Positions 52,061 to 61,352 of a DNA stretch of 64,000 nucleotides are shown here, piece after piece. The stretch lies in the NCBI RefSeq assembly GCF_001423425.1, contig NZ_LMNX01000004.1, positions 372,001-436,000 of the forward strand, given 5' to 3'. The DNA is from Rhizobium sp. Leaf306 (GTDB taxonomy: Bacteria > Pseudomonadota > Alphaproteobacteria > Rhizobiales > Rhizobiaceae). The translations under genes and the position numbers were made by a program. The notes below the pieces were generated by a model, which was not told the origin of the DNA, ran no database searches, and saw only the letters and a program-made list of their open reading frames with translations. Position 1 is the stretch's first letter. The number at the start of each line of letters is the position of its first letter.

Positions 52061-53545
52061 TTATGCAGGAGGTGCGTCCGCAACCGCCCCACCACGACGC
52101 CGCTTGACCATGCCGATTATTTTTTTGACCAGCGCCCTTTCCGTCACGAGGAACATGGCGCCGTAGAGCACGCCGCCCACGACAGCGCCAACGAGGAGCT
52201 GGAGATAGGGACTGGTGAGCTGTGCTTCGAAGGTGGAAAGGGTCAACCGGACCCCGACGCCCATGACGAGCGAGGTGAGCATCGACCGGCTGCTGGTCAT
52301 CAGACCCCAAAAGAACGGAATGCCGTCGACCCGGAACACGGCCCAGGAATAACCGACCAGCGTGATGGCGTTGACGACGCAAAGCGCCACCATGGCATCT
52401 ACAAGGCTGCCATAGGTGGCACCGAGGATGATGGCGAGTGTCGTTGCAATGGCGCGCAGCACCGCCGACCAGAACAGAACCCGGCTTTGGCCCGTGCCCT
52501 TGAGATAGGGGATGAACGTGCTGCAGGGCGTTACGATCGCCTTCGACAGCGCGAGCAGGCCAAGCACCGGCCAGGCATAGGCCCATTGTGGCCCGAACAG
52601 CACCAGCATGGCCGGTTCCGCCACCGCCCACAGCCCGAACATGGCCGGCGCCAGCACGACCGTCATCACCTGGGTGGACAGCATCAGCGCGTCGGTGCGG
52701 CGCTTGCGGTCGTCGCCCATCAGGCTGAAGGCGGGGAACAGCACGCCCATTACCGCCGACAGCACGACCTGGTTCGGAATGCTGGCAAACCGGTTGGCCG
52801 CCGAATAGGCGCCCGCATCGGCAAGGGTCAACATACGCGCGATCACCACCATCGGCGCCTGAAAGGTCACGAAATTGGCGATCTCGGACCCCATCAGCCC
52901 TGAAGAATAGCGCACCAGCGGCCCCATCCGATCGGGCTTGATGACAAAACGCGGCACGTAGCGCGTGATCGAGTAGAGGCCGACAAGCCGGATCACCGCC
53001 GAGGAAAACAGCTGCACGACCAGCGCCCAGATGCCGAACCCCATGAAGGCAAGCGCCAAGGCGACCAGCGCCGCCGTGGTTTCCGACACCGTGCTGAGGA
53101 TCGCGTCCTTGCTGAAATTCATCTCGCGGGCGAGCAGCGAATAGGCGACATCGGCCGTCAGTTGCAGCGGAATGAGAAAGGCCATGATACGCAGGAGATC
53201 GGCGCTCTGGGCCGCACCCATCCAGCTGCCGATGCCGTTTGCGCCGAGGAAAAGGATCACGGACATGATCAGAGACATCGCGAGATTGGCCCAGAAAACG
53301 GTGTGCACCGTATCCATGCCGCTGTCCCGATCGACGATCAGCGCCGACGTCAAACCGGCACCACCGATCATCGCCAAAAACTGTACAACGGTGAGTGCGA
53401 CAGCCACCGTTCCGAAATCTTCCGGGGTCAACAGTCTTGCCAATATCGGTACAGTGACAAATTTCAGCCCGAATGTGGCGGTCTTTGACAGCACACTCCA
53501 ACCGACATTTGTCGTGATCGTCTTCACGCCTTGGGTTGGGGCCAT
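52061..53545 (-). CDS. exoT: Succinoglycan flippase-type transporter ExoT (Wzx-like)
   Basis: A 494-residue integral membrane protein with 12-14 predicted helices, of the MOP/MviN-like polysaccharide flippase family. SVLSKTATFGLKFVTVPILARLLTPEDFG is quoted in part as LKFVTVPILARLLTPEDFG, the family N-terminal motif. ExoT moves the lipid-linked repeat unit and acts in making low-molecular-weight succinoglycan. ATG 53545 has AGGA eight bases upstream; the longer frame to 53596 was rejected. It diverges from exoW across 109 bases. Confidence 0.94.
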   Translation of the reverse strand: MAPTQGVKTITTNVGWSVLSKTATFGLKFVTVPILARLLTPEDFGTVAVALTVVQFLAMIGGAGLTSALIVDRDSGMDTVHTVFWANLAMSLIMSVILFLGANGIGSWMGAAQSADLLRIMAFLIPLQLTADVAYSLLAREMNFSKDAILSTVSETTAALVALALAFMGFGIWALVVQLFSSAVIRLVGLYSITRYVPRFVIKPDRMGPLVRYSSGLMGSEIANFVTFQAPMVVIARMLTLADAGAYSAANRFASIPNQVVLSAVMGVLFPAFSLMGDDRKRRTDALMLSTQVMTVVLAPAMFGLWAVAEPAMLVLFGPQWAYAWPVLGLLALSKAIVTPCSTFIPYLKGTGQSRVLFWSAVLRAIATTLAIILGATYGSLVDAMVALCVVNAITLVGYSWAVFRVDGIPFFWGLMTSSRSMLTSLVMGVGVRLTLSTFEAQLTSPYLQLLVGAVVGGVLYGAMFLVTERALVKKIIGMVKRRRGGAVADAPPA

Positions 53546-53654
53546 CTTCGAATTCCTATTGTTGGATACTGATTGAGAGCCAGCGTGAAGCCGCAATCCA
53601 AGCCGTCCAGGCGGCTAGCGGTTTGCAATTCTTGAAAAAAGCAGGGGCAGAAAC

Positions 53655-54638
53655 ATGGCGACATTCACCGTAATTATTCCATTTTATCAACGGGAACCGG
53701 GTATCCTTACCCGGGCCCTGCAATCTGTTTTCAGCCAGAGCTTCGTGGATTTTGATATCATCGTCGTGGACGACGAGTCACCCCATAACGCGAAAATCGA
53801 ACTTCAGGACGCCGATCCGACCTGGCTCGAGCGCATCCGAATCATCGAACAAAAGAATGGCGGGCCGGGGGCGGCGCGCAATACCGGGCTGGACGCGGTG
53901 CCCGCCGAAACGCGTTTTGTGGCGCTTCTCGACAGCGACGACGTGTGGCTTCCGGATCATCTCACCAACGCATTCGAGAGCATGAGCCGCTTCGGCGCCG
54001 AGTGCTACTGGGCCTCGATGCAGGCGAGCGAAGAGTTCTATTACCACTTCGGCATGGCGCAGCTGGAAAAGACCGAAGGCGGCACACGGCTATCGGAAAA
54101 GCCGCTCATCATCGAGCTTCAGGACCTGGCAAGCGTCATGCTGCGCAACTGGAGCTTTCTGCATCTCACCTGCATGGTGATGTCCCGTCCGGTCTTCGAG
54201 GCTGTCCGCTTCGAGCCCGAATTGAGACTGGCCGCCGAAGACGTGCTGTTCTTCTGCGACTGCATCCTGAAATCGAAGCGGACGATCCTCTGCGACGAGC
54301 CGGGCGCTGCCCGCGGCATGGGCATCAACATCTTCCATTCGATCGACAACCAGTCGCCGGAATTCCTGCGCCAGCAGTTCAACACCTGGGTGGCGCTTGA
54401 TACGCTGGAACAGCGTTTCAGCAACAGGCCGGGCGACGTCGCGTCGATTGCAGGTTATAAGAACACCGCAAGACGGCAGGCATTGTGGAGCCAGGCCGGG
54501 CGGATGAAGCGGCGCCAGAGCCCGGAATTCGGCCTGCTGGCCAAATGGGTGATGCGCGATCCGGCGCTGATCCGCGCGGCCTTCGAACTGGGCGCAGGGA
54601 AACTCGGTATGGGTGCGCGCGAGCGCTCGGCGACGTAA
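53655..54638 (+). CDS. exoW: Succinoglycan glycosyltransferase ExoW
   Basis: A 327-residue GT2 glucosyltransferase with FTVIIPFYQREPGILTRALQ, VVDDESPHNAKI, GGPGAARNTGLD and the DXD motif ALLDSDDVWLPDHL. In S. meliloti ExoW adds the seventh sugar. ATG 53655 has AGGGG upstream. exoV follows 45 bases downstream on the same strand, so exoWV probably form one unit. Confidence 0.94.
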   Translation: MATFTVIIPFYQREPGILTRALQSVFSQSFVDFDIIVVDDESPHNAKIELQDADPTWLERIRIIEQKNGGPGAARNTGLDAVPAETRFVALLDSDDVWLPDHLTNAFESMSRFGAECYWASMQASEEFYYHFGMAQLEKTEGGTRLSEKPLIIELQDLASVMLRNWSFLHLTCMVMSRPVFEAVRFEPELRLAAEDVLFFCDCILKSKRTILCDEPGAARGMGINIFHSIDNQSPEFLRQQFNTWVALDTLEQRFSNRPGDVASIAGYKNTARRQALWSQAGRMKRRQSPEFGLLAKWVMRDPALIRAAFELGAGKLGMGARERSAT

Positions 54639-54683
54639 ACTTCGCATTTTTTACAAAGACTTCACTCCCATCAGGAGGCTTGC

Positions 54684-55646
54684 ATGCAACCTTATTACTG
54701 GGCATCCCACCACGGCAATTTCGGCGACGACCTCAATCTGTGGCTCTGGGATTATCTTCTTCCGGGCTTTCGCGACGTCCACGCCGATACGATGCTGGTC
54801 GGCGTCGGTACCGTTCTCAACCCCGTCCTGCTTCCGCCCGGGCAGAAGAAACTGGTGATCGGCAGCGGCTATGGCTATGGCGAGGCACCCGATATCAATG
54901 ATCCCGAATGGGACGTGCGCTGCGTGCGCGGACCATTGACGGCGGCGAAGCTCGGTCTTCCCCTCGACAGAGGGATCACTGACCCCGCGGCCCTCATCCC
55001 GGACATGCCGGAATTCCAGAACCTGCCAAAGATCCACAAGAAGACCTTCGTTCCCCATTGGGAATCGGCGGAATTCGGTATGTGGCAATCGGTCTGCGAG
55101 CCCGCCGGACTGACCTGGCTCGACCCGCGCGGCGAGGCGAAATCGGTCATCCGGGCGATTGCCCAGTCCGAGATGATCGTTGCTGAATCCATGCATGGCG
55201 CGATCCTGGCCGATGCATTCCGGGTGCCGTGGATTGCGGTCAGCACATCCAGATCCATCAACAATTTCAAGTGGAACGACTGGGCGCAGTCCGTCGGTGC
55301 GACCTACAATCCGCACTTCGTGCCGGTTTCGACACGCGCCGAGGCAGTGGCCAAGAAAACCAAGTTCTGGGGAATGAGCTTCGACGGCGGCGGCGGCCAG
55401 CAGCAGCCGGCCCATCACGAAACTGCAAGCGCAGACGCATCGGTGATGACGCGGACCGCTGCCCCTGCAGCTCCTGCTCAGTCAGGCCTTCGCGGCATGG
55501 CGAAGCAGGTCCTTGCGGCACCGTCGATCCTGGCGCTCTGGCAGGCCAGCCGTACCGAGCCACAGCTCAGCCCGGATGCGATGCTCCAAGACAAAAAGCA
55601 GCGTTTTCGCGCTGTTCTGGACGAGATCCGCCGCGACTACTTCTGA
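54684..55646 (+). CDS. exoV: Succinoglycan pyruvyltransferase ExoV
   Basis: A 320-residue polysaccharide pyruvyl-transferase family protein. It begins MQPYYWASHHGNFGDDLNLW, with GNFGDDLN the family N-terminal motif, and includes VIGSGYGYGEAP, CVRGPLTAAKLGL and ESMHGAILADAFRVPWIAV near residue 170. It adds the ketal-linked pyruvate to the terminal glucose, which is needed for export. The ATG at 54684 has AGGAGG upstream. The gene ends in a 10-bp convergent overlap with exoU. Confidence 0.94.
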   Translation: MQPYYWASHHGNFGDDLNLWLWDYLLPGFRDVHADTMLVGVGTVLNPVLLPPGQKKLVIGSGYGYGEAPDINDPEWDVRCVRGPLTAAKLGLPLDRGITDPAALIPDMPEFQNLPKIHKKTFVPHWESAEFGMWQSVCEPAGLTWLDPRGEAKSVIRAIAQSEMIVAESMHGAILADAFRVPWIAVSTSRSINNFKWNDWAQSVGATYNPHFVPVSTRAEAVAKKTKFWGMSFDGGGGQQQPAHHETASADASVMTRTAAPAAPAQSGLRGMAKQVLAAPSILALWQASRTEPQLSPDAMLQDKKQRFRAVLDEIRRDYF

Positions 55647-56668
55647 ACGGCGGCAGGGTCCGCTGCGGCCGGAACCCCGGCAAGCAGATAGCGCATGGCA
55701 TGCGGCGTGGCGACCGGAACCGGTCCGCCACGTCTTGCCTCCATCTTGTCCAGCAGGATCGCCTGCGCGACATAGGGCAGGAACTGCGGCCGGCCGAACA
55801 TGTAGCTAGCGGCTGCGACAATCCCCGAATTCGACTTGGTATCAAGGAAGGCGCGATGCTCGTAGCGTTCCCGGATGTGGTCGCGGTGACGGGTAATCAC
55901 CGCCCTGGCCTGCATCGGCAGCAGCGGATCCGACAGGATCGCCTCGTCCGCTTCGTATAGCGTCTTGAGGTCATGGGTCCGGTGGCGGCTGCTGAGCGAA
56001 TCGGCCCTGACGACGGCGCCGTAGCCGCAATGCTCGATCACCTTGTAGCGCGCACCCTTGGCCAGAGCCCGCAGATAGAGATCGTAATCCTCGCCAAGCC
56101 TCAGGCCCTCGTCGTACCGAAGACGATGGGCATCGAGGAACGAGCGACGAATGATCGGCTTCAGAAACCCTGTCTCGCCGCGCGGCTTTCCGCGCTCGGA
56201 AATATTGCCCTCGACGAATTCGATGAGCGAGATCGTCCGCGCCCTCGACTCGAACTTTTCGGGCGGCACTGCGGCGGCAGGATCGGAGATGAAGGCGATG
56301 TTGTCGGCCAGCATGTCCCAGTCGCCAAGCGCCAGCATTGGCTCGAACCGTCCAGGAAAGAAGAAATCGTCCGCATCGAGAATGGCGATCAGCGGCGCAC
56401 TGGAAGCGGCGATCGCCCGGTTTCTCGCAGCAGACGGGCCCTGGTTCTTCTCCAGCGAGATGATCTGCAGCCGCCCACTGCCATCATCCACACTGCGGGC
56501 AGCGCCGGCCGTGTCGTCGCTCGAGCCGTCATCGACCACGACGACTTCGCTGACAAGCGCTTCCTGCAACGCGGACCGGACGGCGGTGGCGATCGTGTCT
56601 GCCGCGTTCTTGGCTGCGATGACGACGCAAATCGTCTGAACATCGGGGTGGGCCGTTGCGCTCTCCAT
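55637..56668 (-). CDS. exoU: Succinoglycan glycosyltransferase ExoU
   Basis: A 343-residue GT2 glucosyltransferase with ICVVIAAKNAADTIATAVRS, VVVDDGSSDDTAG, GPSAARNRAIA and the DXD motif AILDADDFFFPGRF, plus LGEDYDLYLRAL in the acceptor region. In S. meliloti ExoU adds the sixth sugar. ATG 56668 has GGAG eight bases upstream; the longer frame to 56743 lacks support. It resembles ExoO and ExoW closely in layout. Confidence 0.93.
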   Translation of the reverse strand: MESATAHPDVQTICVVIAAKNAADTIATAVRSALQEALVSEVVVVDDGSSDDTAGAARSVDDGSGRLQIISLEKNQGPSAARNRAIAASSAPLIAILDADDFFFPGRFEPMLALGDWDMLADNIAFISDPAAAVPPEKFESRARTISLIEFVEGNISERGKPRGETGFLKPIIRRSFLDAHRLRYDEGLRLGEDYDLYLRALAKGARYKVIEHCGYGAVVRADSLSSRHRTHDLKTLYEADEAILSDPLLPMQARAVITRHRDHIRERYEHRAFLDTKSNSGIVAAASYMFGRPQFLPYVAQAILLDKMEARRGGPVPVATPHAMRYLLAGVPAAADPAAVQK

Positions 56669-56770
56669 GAGACTGTCTCCATCGTTCGTCGTGCGAGGAC
56701 CTGAACGCAGGAAGATGGCCTCCATATGGAAGCACTGCAACAAAAACCGAAATGGGACTGAGAGCGCCGG

Positions 56771-57052
56771 CTAGATATCCCGGGCAGGCAGGTGTGACGT
56801 CACGTCGGACGGAAGGTTGGAAACCTCTCTGGAGCGCGCAGCGACGGCGGTATCTGTCCGACCCCTGCTACCCGCGAGCTTCTCGCGGTGAACGAGGTAA
56901 ACGATGCCAACGAAATAACCCACCTGGATAATAACCGCGCAGAGGAGCGTGTGTATAAATGCTGTGTAGACGGACCCGCTGATGAAAAAGGACGCGAGCG
57001 CGAAAACGACCAGGACGCAAAGGATACTTATAAATACGCGCGGCGCATACAT
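56771..57052 (-). CDS. exoX: Exopolysaccharide production repressor ExoX
   Basis: A 93-residue inner-membrane protein with two predicted helices (about 5-27 and 32-54): MYAPRVFISILCVLVVFALA then FFISGSVYTAFIHTLLCAVI. This size, topology and position match ExoX, a post-translational inhibitor of ExoY. ATG 57052 has GGGAGG upstream; the ORF reading to 57148 adds a basic stretch with no family features. It diverges from exoY, whose product it restrains, so the relative dose of both genes sets polymer output. Confidence 0.9.
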   Translation of the reverse strand: MYAPRVFISILCVLVVFALASFFISGSVYTAFIHTLLCAVIIQVGYFVGIVYLVHREKLAGSRGRTDTAVAARSREVSNLPSDVTSHLPARDI

Positions 57053-57794
57053 GATCGCCCTCCCGAGCAGCTTATAGTTCTTGGCTTCTAGACGCAGGCT
57101 CCTCCCTGCACCGTCACGATAGGACCGGCAGTAGTCGGATGCAAGCAATACAGCATCTGCTATGCCGAGTATTAATGAAACTTTCGTAAGGTTTGCCGGT
57201 TCCCTGCCCCGCCTCGGCAGTTCCTTGCGATTAGCGTGAATGGTTTCTTACCTTGGTACCACAGCGCCCAATCGCATTTTCGCCACAATTTGGACGTGAA
57301 GCTCGCCGTCTGGAACATTCCGCTGCTGGATGTCGCAGAGTCCGGGTCACCGGCGTTCAACTTTTGTTACAAAGGTGACGAGGCCCGACGAAGCCATATT
57401 GCGCTGCATCATTGTATTGCGGTGCGAAATGCGTAGGCCTTTGGTCTTATACGCAAGCTACTTCCTGGCCCTGCGCAAAGAAGCAATCACAGGTTTAGCT
57501 CTGGACTGGCCCTGCGCAGAAGCCCCCCAATACGCTAATGGCACGGGTATTATTCTAACTCCGGGTATAGTTGCCAGAAAAGAACAGTAGACCTGGGGTC
57601 GCTATTCAATCGATTGTAAAAAAATCGGAGTGCTGATCGGATTTTGGCGCGCATCGACCCGCATCGGGACAGCGCTCCCGGAAAAAATTGGCTGGCATCA
57701 AATTCCGAACACAGACTTATTATCAAATTGTCGACGAAAAGACCCGCCGAAAGGCATCACCGACTATCGCAAAACCTAAATGGAGTTACCCTCT
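57053..57794. promoter_or_regulatory. 742-bp exoX-exoY regulatory region
   Basis: No credible gene lies here; short frames on both strands lack ribosome sites and family features. An exact 13-bp direct repeat CTGGCCCTGCGCA occurs at 57465-57477 and 57506-57518, 41 bp apart, about four helical turns. A palindrome CAATCGATTG lies at 57608-57617. In S. meliloti this divergent region is the main control point of succinoglycan synthesis (MucR, ExoS/ChvI and others), so these repeats are candidate binding sites. The A/T content is higher than in the flanking genes. Confidence 0.6.
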
Positions 57795-58475
57795 ATGAAG
57801 TCAGCGACACGTTCGGCTAGTTCGCCGTTTGTAGACTCCGACCAGGCCTTCGGTACCCTCCCGATCGGTGGCCTCGCTAAACGCAGCTTCGATATGACCG
57901 CAGCTGCATGCGCGCTGATCCTGTTCAGCCCGCTATTTCTGATGATCATGGCCCTGGTGAAACTCACCGATAAGGGCCCGGCCTTTTATGGCCATAGCCG
58001 TATTGGCCATAACGGACGCATTTTCAAATGCCTCAAGTTCCGGACCATGGCGACCGACGGCGACGAATTGCTGCGCAACTATCTGCGTGACAATCCGCAT
58101 GCCGCGGAAGAATGGCGTCTGACGCGCAAGCTGAAAGACGACCCACGCGTGACTTCGGTTGGCAAAGTCCTGCGCAAGCTCTCTCTCGACGAGCTGCCGC
58201 AGTTGCTCAACATCGTGCGTGGCGAAATGAGCGTGGTAGGACCGCGTCCGGTCGTGGACGAGGAACTGAAAGTCTATGACGCCTTTGCCGTCTACTACCT
58301 TCGCACCCGTCCTGGCCTCACAGGCCTGTGGCAGATTAGCGGTCGCAACGATGTGTCCTACGAGACCCGCATCGCTTTCGACACGCAATACGTCCAGAAC
58401 TGGTCGCTGGTTCGCGACATCGCCATCATTGCAAAGACCATCCCTGCGGTCTGCTTTGCCCGCGGCAGCTATTGA
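57795..58475 (+). CDS. exoY: Undecaprenyl-phosphate galactosyl-1-phosphate transferase ExoY
   Basis: A 226-residue initiating sugar transferase of the WbaP/ExoY type. A membrane segment (about 32-57) precedes the conserved KCLKFRTM, KDDPRVTSVGKVLRKLSLDE and PGLTGLWQISGRN motifs. It transfers galactose-1-phosphate to the lipid carrier, the first step of succinoglycan synthesis. ATG 57795 has GGAG nine bases upstream and gives the same 226-residue length I recall for S. meliloti ExoY; ATG 57780 has no site. Confidence 0.96.
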   Translation: MKSATRSASSPFVDSDQAFGTLPIGGLAKRSFDMTAAACALILFSPLFLMIMALVKLTDKGPAFYGHSRIGHNGRIFKCLKFRTMATDGDELLRNYLRDNPHAAEEWRLTRKLKDDPRVTSVGKVLRKLSLDELPQLLNIVRGEMSVVGPRPVVDEELKVYDAFAVYYLRTRPGLTGLWQISGRNDVSYETRIAFDTQYVQNWSLVRDIAIIAKTIPAVCFARGSY

Positions 58476-58626
58476 TCTGAGTTTCTTTTGATAGCCTGAG
58501 AAATCCTGGTCGGTCACCGGCCGCAAGAAAAACCAAGAACAAGTCACCAGACGAACTCAACAGTCGAAACAAGCGCGAGCCGACCTCCCACGGATTTGCG
58601 TTTGAATGCGATTGAAGGACCCGTAG

Positions 58627-59994
58627 ATGTTGAAGAACGATCATTCGAAAAGCGGTTCGCCGGCGCTCCTTTTTGCAGCCGGCGCCCTGCTGCTGAGTTC
58701 AGTCGCGCCAGTCCTGGCGCAGGACAAAGCCCCGAAGAACACACAACAGACCGCCACTGAGGCCGAAACCGCAACACCTGGCAAGGCAGCGGCACCCAAG
58801 ACCCCTGCAGCGGTTGCCGCAAGCGGTCCTGCCAGCGGCGGCTATAAGCTCGGCGTCATGGACAAGCTGCGCATCCGCGTGGCCGAATGGCAGCCGGCCG
58901 ATGGCACGGTGCGCGACTGGGACGTGGTCGGCGGCGAATACACGGTCGGCCCGTCCGGCGCGCTGTCGCTTCCGTTTATCGGCGATCTCGACGCAGCCGG
59001 AAAGACGACCGCCGAAGTTGCCAGTCTGATCGGCCAGCAGCTGCGCGACAAGTTTGCGCTTCGAAACCTGCCCTCTGCCTCGGTTGAAATCAGCCAGTAC
59101 CGGCCGGTCTATCTCGCAGGCGACGTCACGACCCCGGGAGAGTTTCCCTATTCCCCGAACCTGACCGTGCTGAAGGCGGTAAGCCTTGCCGGCGGCTTGC
59201 GCCGTTCAGATGCTGGTCAGCGCTTCGCCAAGGATTTCATCAACGCGCAGGGCGACGTTGCCGTCTACGACAACCAGCGCGGCCGCCTGATTGCCCGCCG
59301 GGCACGGCTTGTGGCCGAGGTTTCCGGATCGCGCGATCTGCCAATCCCGGCGGAACTGAAAGACGTGCCCAATGCCGCGCAGCTGATTGCCAGCGAGACA
59401 TCGCTGATGAAATCGCGCCGCGACCGCTATGAGCTGCAGCTGCAGGCCCTCAACGAGCTGCGCAGCCTTCTCGAAAGCGAAGTGAAGTCGCTCGCGCAAA
59501 AGACAGAGACGCAACAGCGCCAGCTCGATCTCGTGTCGGAAAACCGGGACAAGATGTCCCGGCTCACCGAACAGGGTCTGGCAACCAGCAGCCGCCTTCT
59601 GACCATCGAGGAGCGCACGGCCAGCATCCAGTCGACCCTGCTCGACATCGACACGTCGACCTTGAAGGCAAAGCAGGATATCAGCCAGGCGAACCAGGAC
59701 GAGATCAACCTGCGCAACGACTGGGAAGCAGACCGGGCGAAGGAGCTTCAGGATACCGAAGCGGAACTTGAAAAGCTCGGCCTGCAGCTGACCACCAGCC
59801 GCCAACTGATCTCGGAGGCAGTTGCACAGTCTGCCGAGGCGCTGCGCTTCGACCCGAGCAAGACAGCCGCGACGATCAAATACACCGTCGTGCGCGACGA
59901 AGGCGACGGCCCCAAGGAAGTGGCCGTCGACGAGAATGCCCGTCTGATGCCGGGCGACGTGGTGAAGGTGACCTCCGAACTGCTGATGCAATAG
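58627..59994 (+). CDS. exoF: Succinoglycan export protein ExoF (polysaccharide biosynthesis/export family)
   Basis: A 455-residue periplasmic/outer-envelope protein. A signal peptide (about 1-35, ending VLAQ) is followed by an Ala/Thr-rich stretch. The polysaccharide export domain has KLGVMDKLRIRVAEW and DWDVVGGEYTVGPSGALSLP, then a SLBB-like part VYLAGDVTTPGEFPYSP. A long coiled coil (about 265-400) completes the protein. ExoF acts with ExoY at the first step and in export. It follows exoY by 151 bases and precedes exoQ by 10. Confidence 0.94.
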   Translation: MLKNDHSKSGSPALLFAAGALLLSSVAPVLAQDKAPKNTQQTATEAETATPGKAAAPKTPAAVAASGPASGGYKLGVMDKLRIRVAEWQPADGTVRDWDVVGGEYTVGPSGALSLPFIGDLDAAGKTTAEVASLIGQQLRDKFALRNLPSASVEISQYRPVYLAGDVTTPGEFPYSPNLTVLKAVSLAGGLRRSDAGQRFAKDFINAQGDVAVYDNQRGRLIARRARLVAEVSGSRDLPIPAELKDVPNAAQLIASETSLMKSRRDRYELQLQALNELRSLLESEVKSLAQKTETQQRQLDLVSENRDKMSRLTEQGLATSSRLLTIEERTASIQSTLLDIDTSTLKAKQDISQANQDEINLRNDWEADRAKELQDTEAELEKLGLQLTTSRQLISEAVAQSAEALRFDPSKTAATIKYTVVRDEGDGPKEVAVDENARLMPGDVVKVTSELLMQ

Positions 59995-60004
59995 GGGTAA
60001 CCGG

Positions 60005-61318
60005 ATGAAGATTGCCAAGTCGTCCCTGATCGACCCGGAGAAGAACGAGATCTACGGGATTGCCGCTGTCGCGCTGTCCTTTTTCGTCTTCGCCTATTCG
60101 AGCAGGTTCGGGCAGATCTCGATCCTTGCCTATTACGGTGTATGGTTCCTCCCGGTCGTGACCGACTACCGACGGGTGCTGGGCCGCTATTCCCGTTTCC
60201 TCTGGATCTTCTCCTTCGGCATCTTCTGCTTCATCTCCGCTTTCTGGTCGCCAGCCTTTGGCGTGTCGCTGCGCACGGCCATCCAGTATCTGACGCATAT
60301 CGTCTGCGCATTGATTGCCATGCGGATGCTCAGCACCAAGACGCTGCTGCGCGGCGGCCTGATCGGAACCGGGATCGTGCTCGTCTATTCGATCCTGTTC
60401 GGCACCTATCTGATGGACGCGATGGACAATACGTTCAGCTTCGTCGGCGCATTTTCCTCCAAGAACCAGCTGGGTTTCTTCGCGTCGCTCGGCGTGATCT
60501 TCTCCTATGCGGCGGTGATGCTGTTTCGCATGCGCGGCATCTGGATGATCGGTGCCGGCGGCGGCGCGCTCCTGTCGGCCTACTGCTTGCTCGCCTCGCA
60601 GTCTGCGACCTCTGTCATAACCACGGCCGGTGTCGTTGCGCTCTGCATCGGCCTGCAGGGGTTCATGTTCTTTTCGCCGAAGCACCGACGCGGCTTCTTT
60701 GCGATTGCGCTCGTGTTCGGGCTTGCCGGCATTGTCGGTGCGCTGCAGTTTGGCGCGATGGATGCGATCCTCGGCGTGTTCGGCAAGGACTCGACCCTGA
60801 CGGGCCGCACCTATCTGTGGCAGCAGGGCATTGCCGCCGCTGCACAGTCTCCCATCATCGGCATGGGCTACCAGGGGTACTGGGTTCCAGGTGCCTCCGA
60901 GGCCGAACGCCTCTGGCAGGAATTCTTCATCACCGGCCGCAGCGGTTTCCATTTCCACAACACCTATATCGAAAGCATGGTGGAGACTGGAATCATCGGC
61001 ACGGGCCTGCTTGTCTTCATCCTGATCGCCTGCCTCACCGGCCATCTGAAACGGCTGCTGACCATCTCGCGCACGCCGGAATCGCTGCTGTTTGTCGGCC
61101 TGTCGACCCTGCTTGTGATTCGGTCCTTTGTGGAGATCGACATCCTCAACCCATACCAGGTCGGGTCTTTTCTGTTCTACTTCATGGCCGGTCGTCTGAC
61201 GCTGGCGGTGAGGCCGGTCAAGGCAAAGGCGGACCGCCCTCAATACGGTTTCATGCCGAATTCACCCACGGGGCCCGAGCGCGGGCAAAATGGCGAACCG
61301 GGCATTCCGGCAGGCTGA
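60005..61318 (+). CDS. exoQ: Succinoglycan polymerase ExoQ (Wzy/O-antigen ligase family)
   Basis: A 437-residue membrane protein with about 11-12 helices and a large periplasmic loop, GRTYLWQQGIAAAAQSPIIG followed by GMGYQGYW and HFHNTYIESMVETGIIGTG. These are typical of the Wzy_C / O-antigen ligase domain. ExoQ makes high-molecular-weight succinoglycan with ExoP. Start ATG 60005 has GGGG upstream. The C-terminal tail is basic and cytoplasmic. Confidence 0.94.
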   Translation: MKIAKSSLIDPEKNEIYGIAAVALSFFVFAYSSRFGQISILAYYGVWFLPVVTDYRRVLGRYSRFLWIFSFGIFCFISAFWSPAFGVSLRTAIQYLTHIVCALIAMRMLSTKTLLRGGLIGTGIVLVYSILFGTYLMDAMDNTFSFVGAFSSKNQLGFFASLGVIFSYAAVMLFRMRGIWMIGAGGGALLSAYCLLASQSATSVITTAGVVALCIGLQGFMFFSPKHRRGFFAIALVFGLAGIVGALQFGAMDAILGVFGKDSTLTGRTYLWQQGIAAAAQSPIIGMGYQGYWVPGASEAERLWQEFFITGRSGFHFHNTYIESMVETGIIGTGLLVFILIACLTGHLKRLLTISRTPESLLFVGLSTLLVIRSFVEIDILNPYQVGSFLFYFMAGRLTLAVRPVKAKADRPQYGFMPNSPTGPERGQNGEPGIPAG

Positions 61319-61352
61319 CACGCCCGAACGGGCGTCGAAGGACGTGAAGACA

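Noticed and set aside
51730..52107. 125-residue plus-strand frame in the exoH-exoT gap, considered as a possible exoI
   Set aside because: Low-complexity start, no nuclease-like motif, no ribosome site, and it runs into the 3' end of exoT.
57330..57590. 86-residue frame in the exoX-exoY gap
   Set aside because: No ribosome site or recognisable motif. It covers the direct repeats and looks like regulatory DNA.
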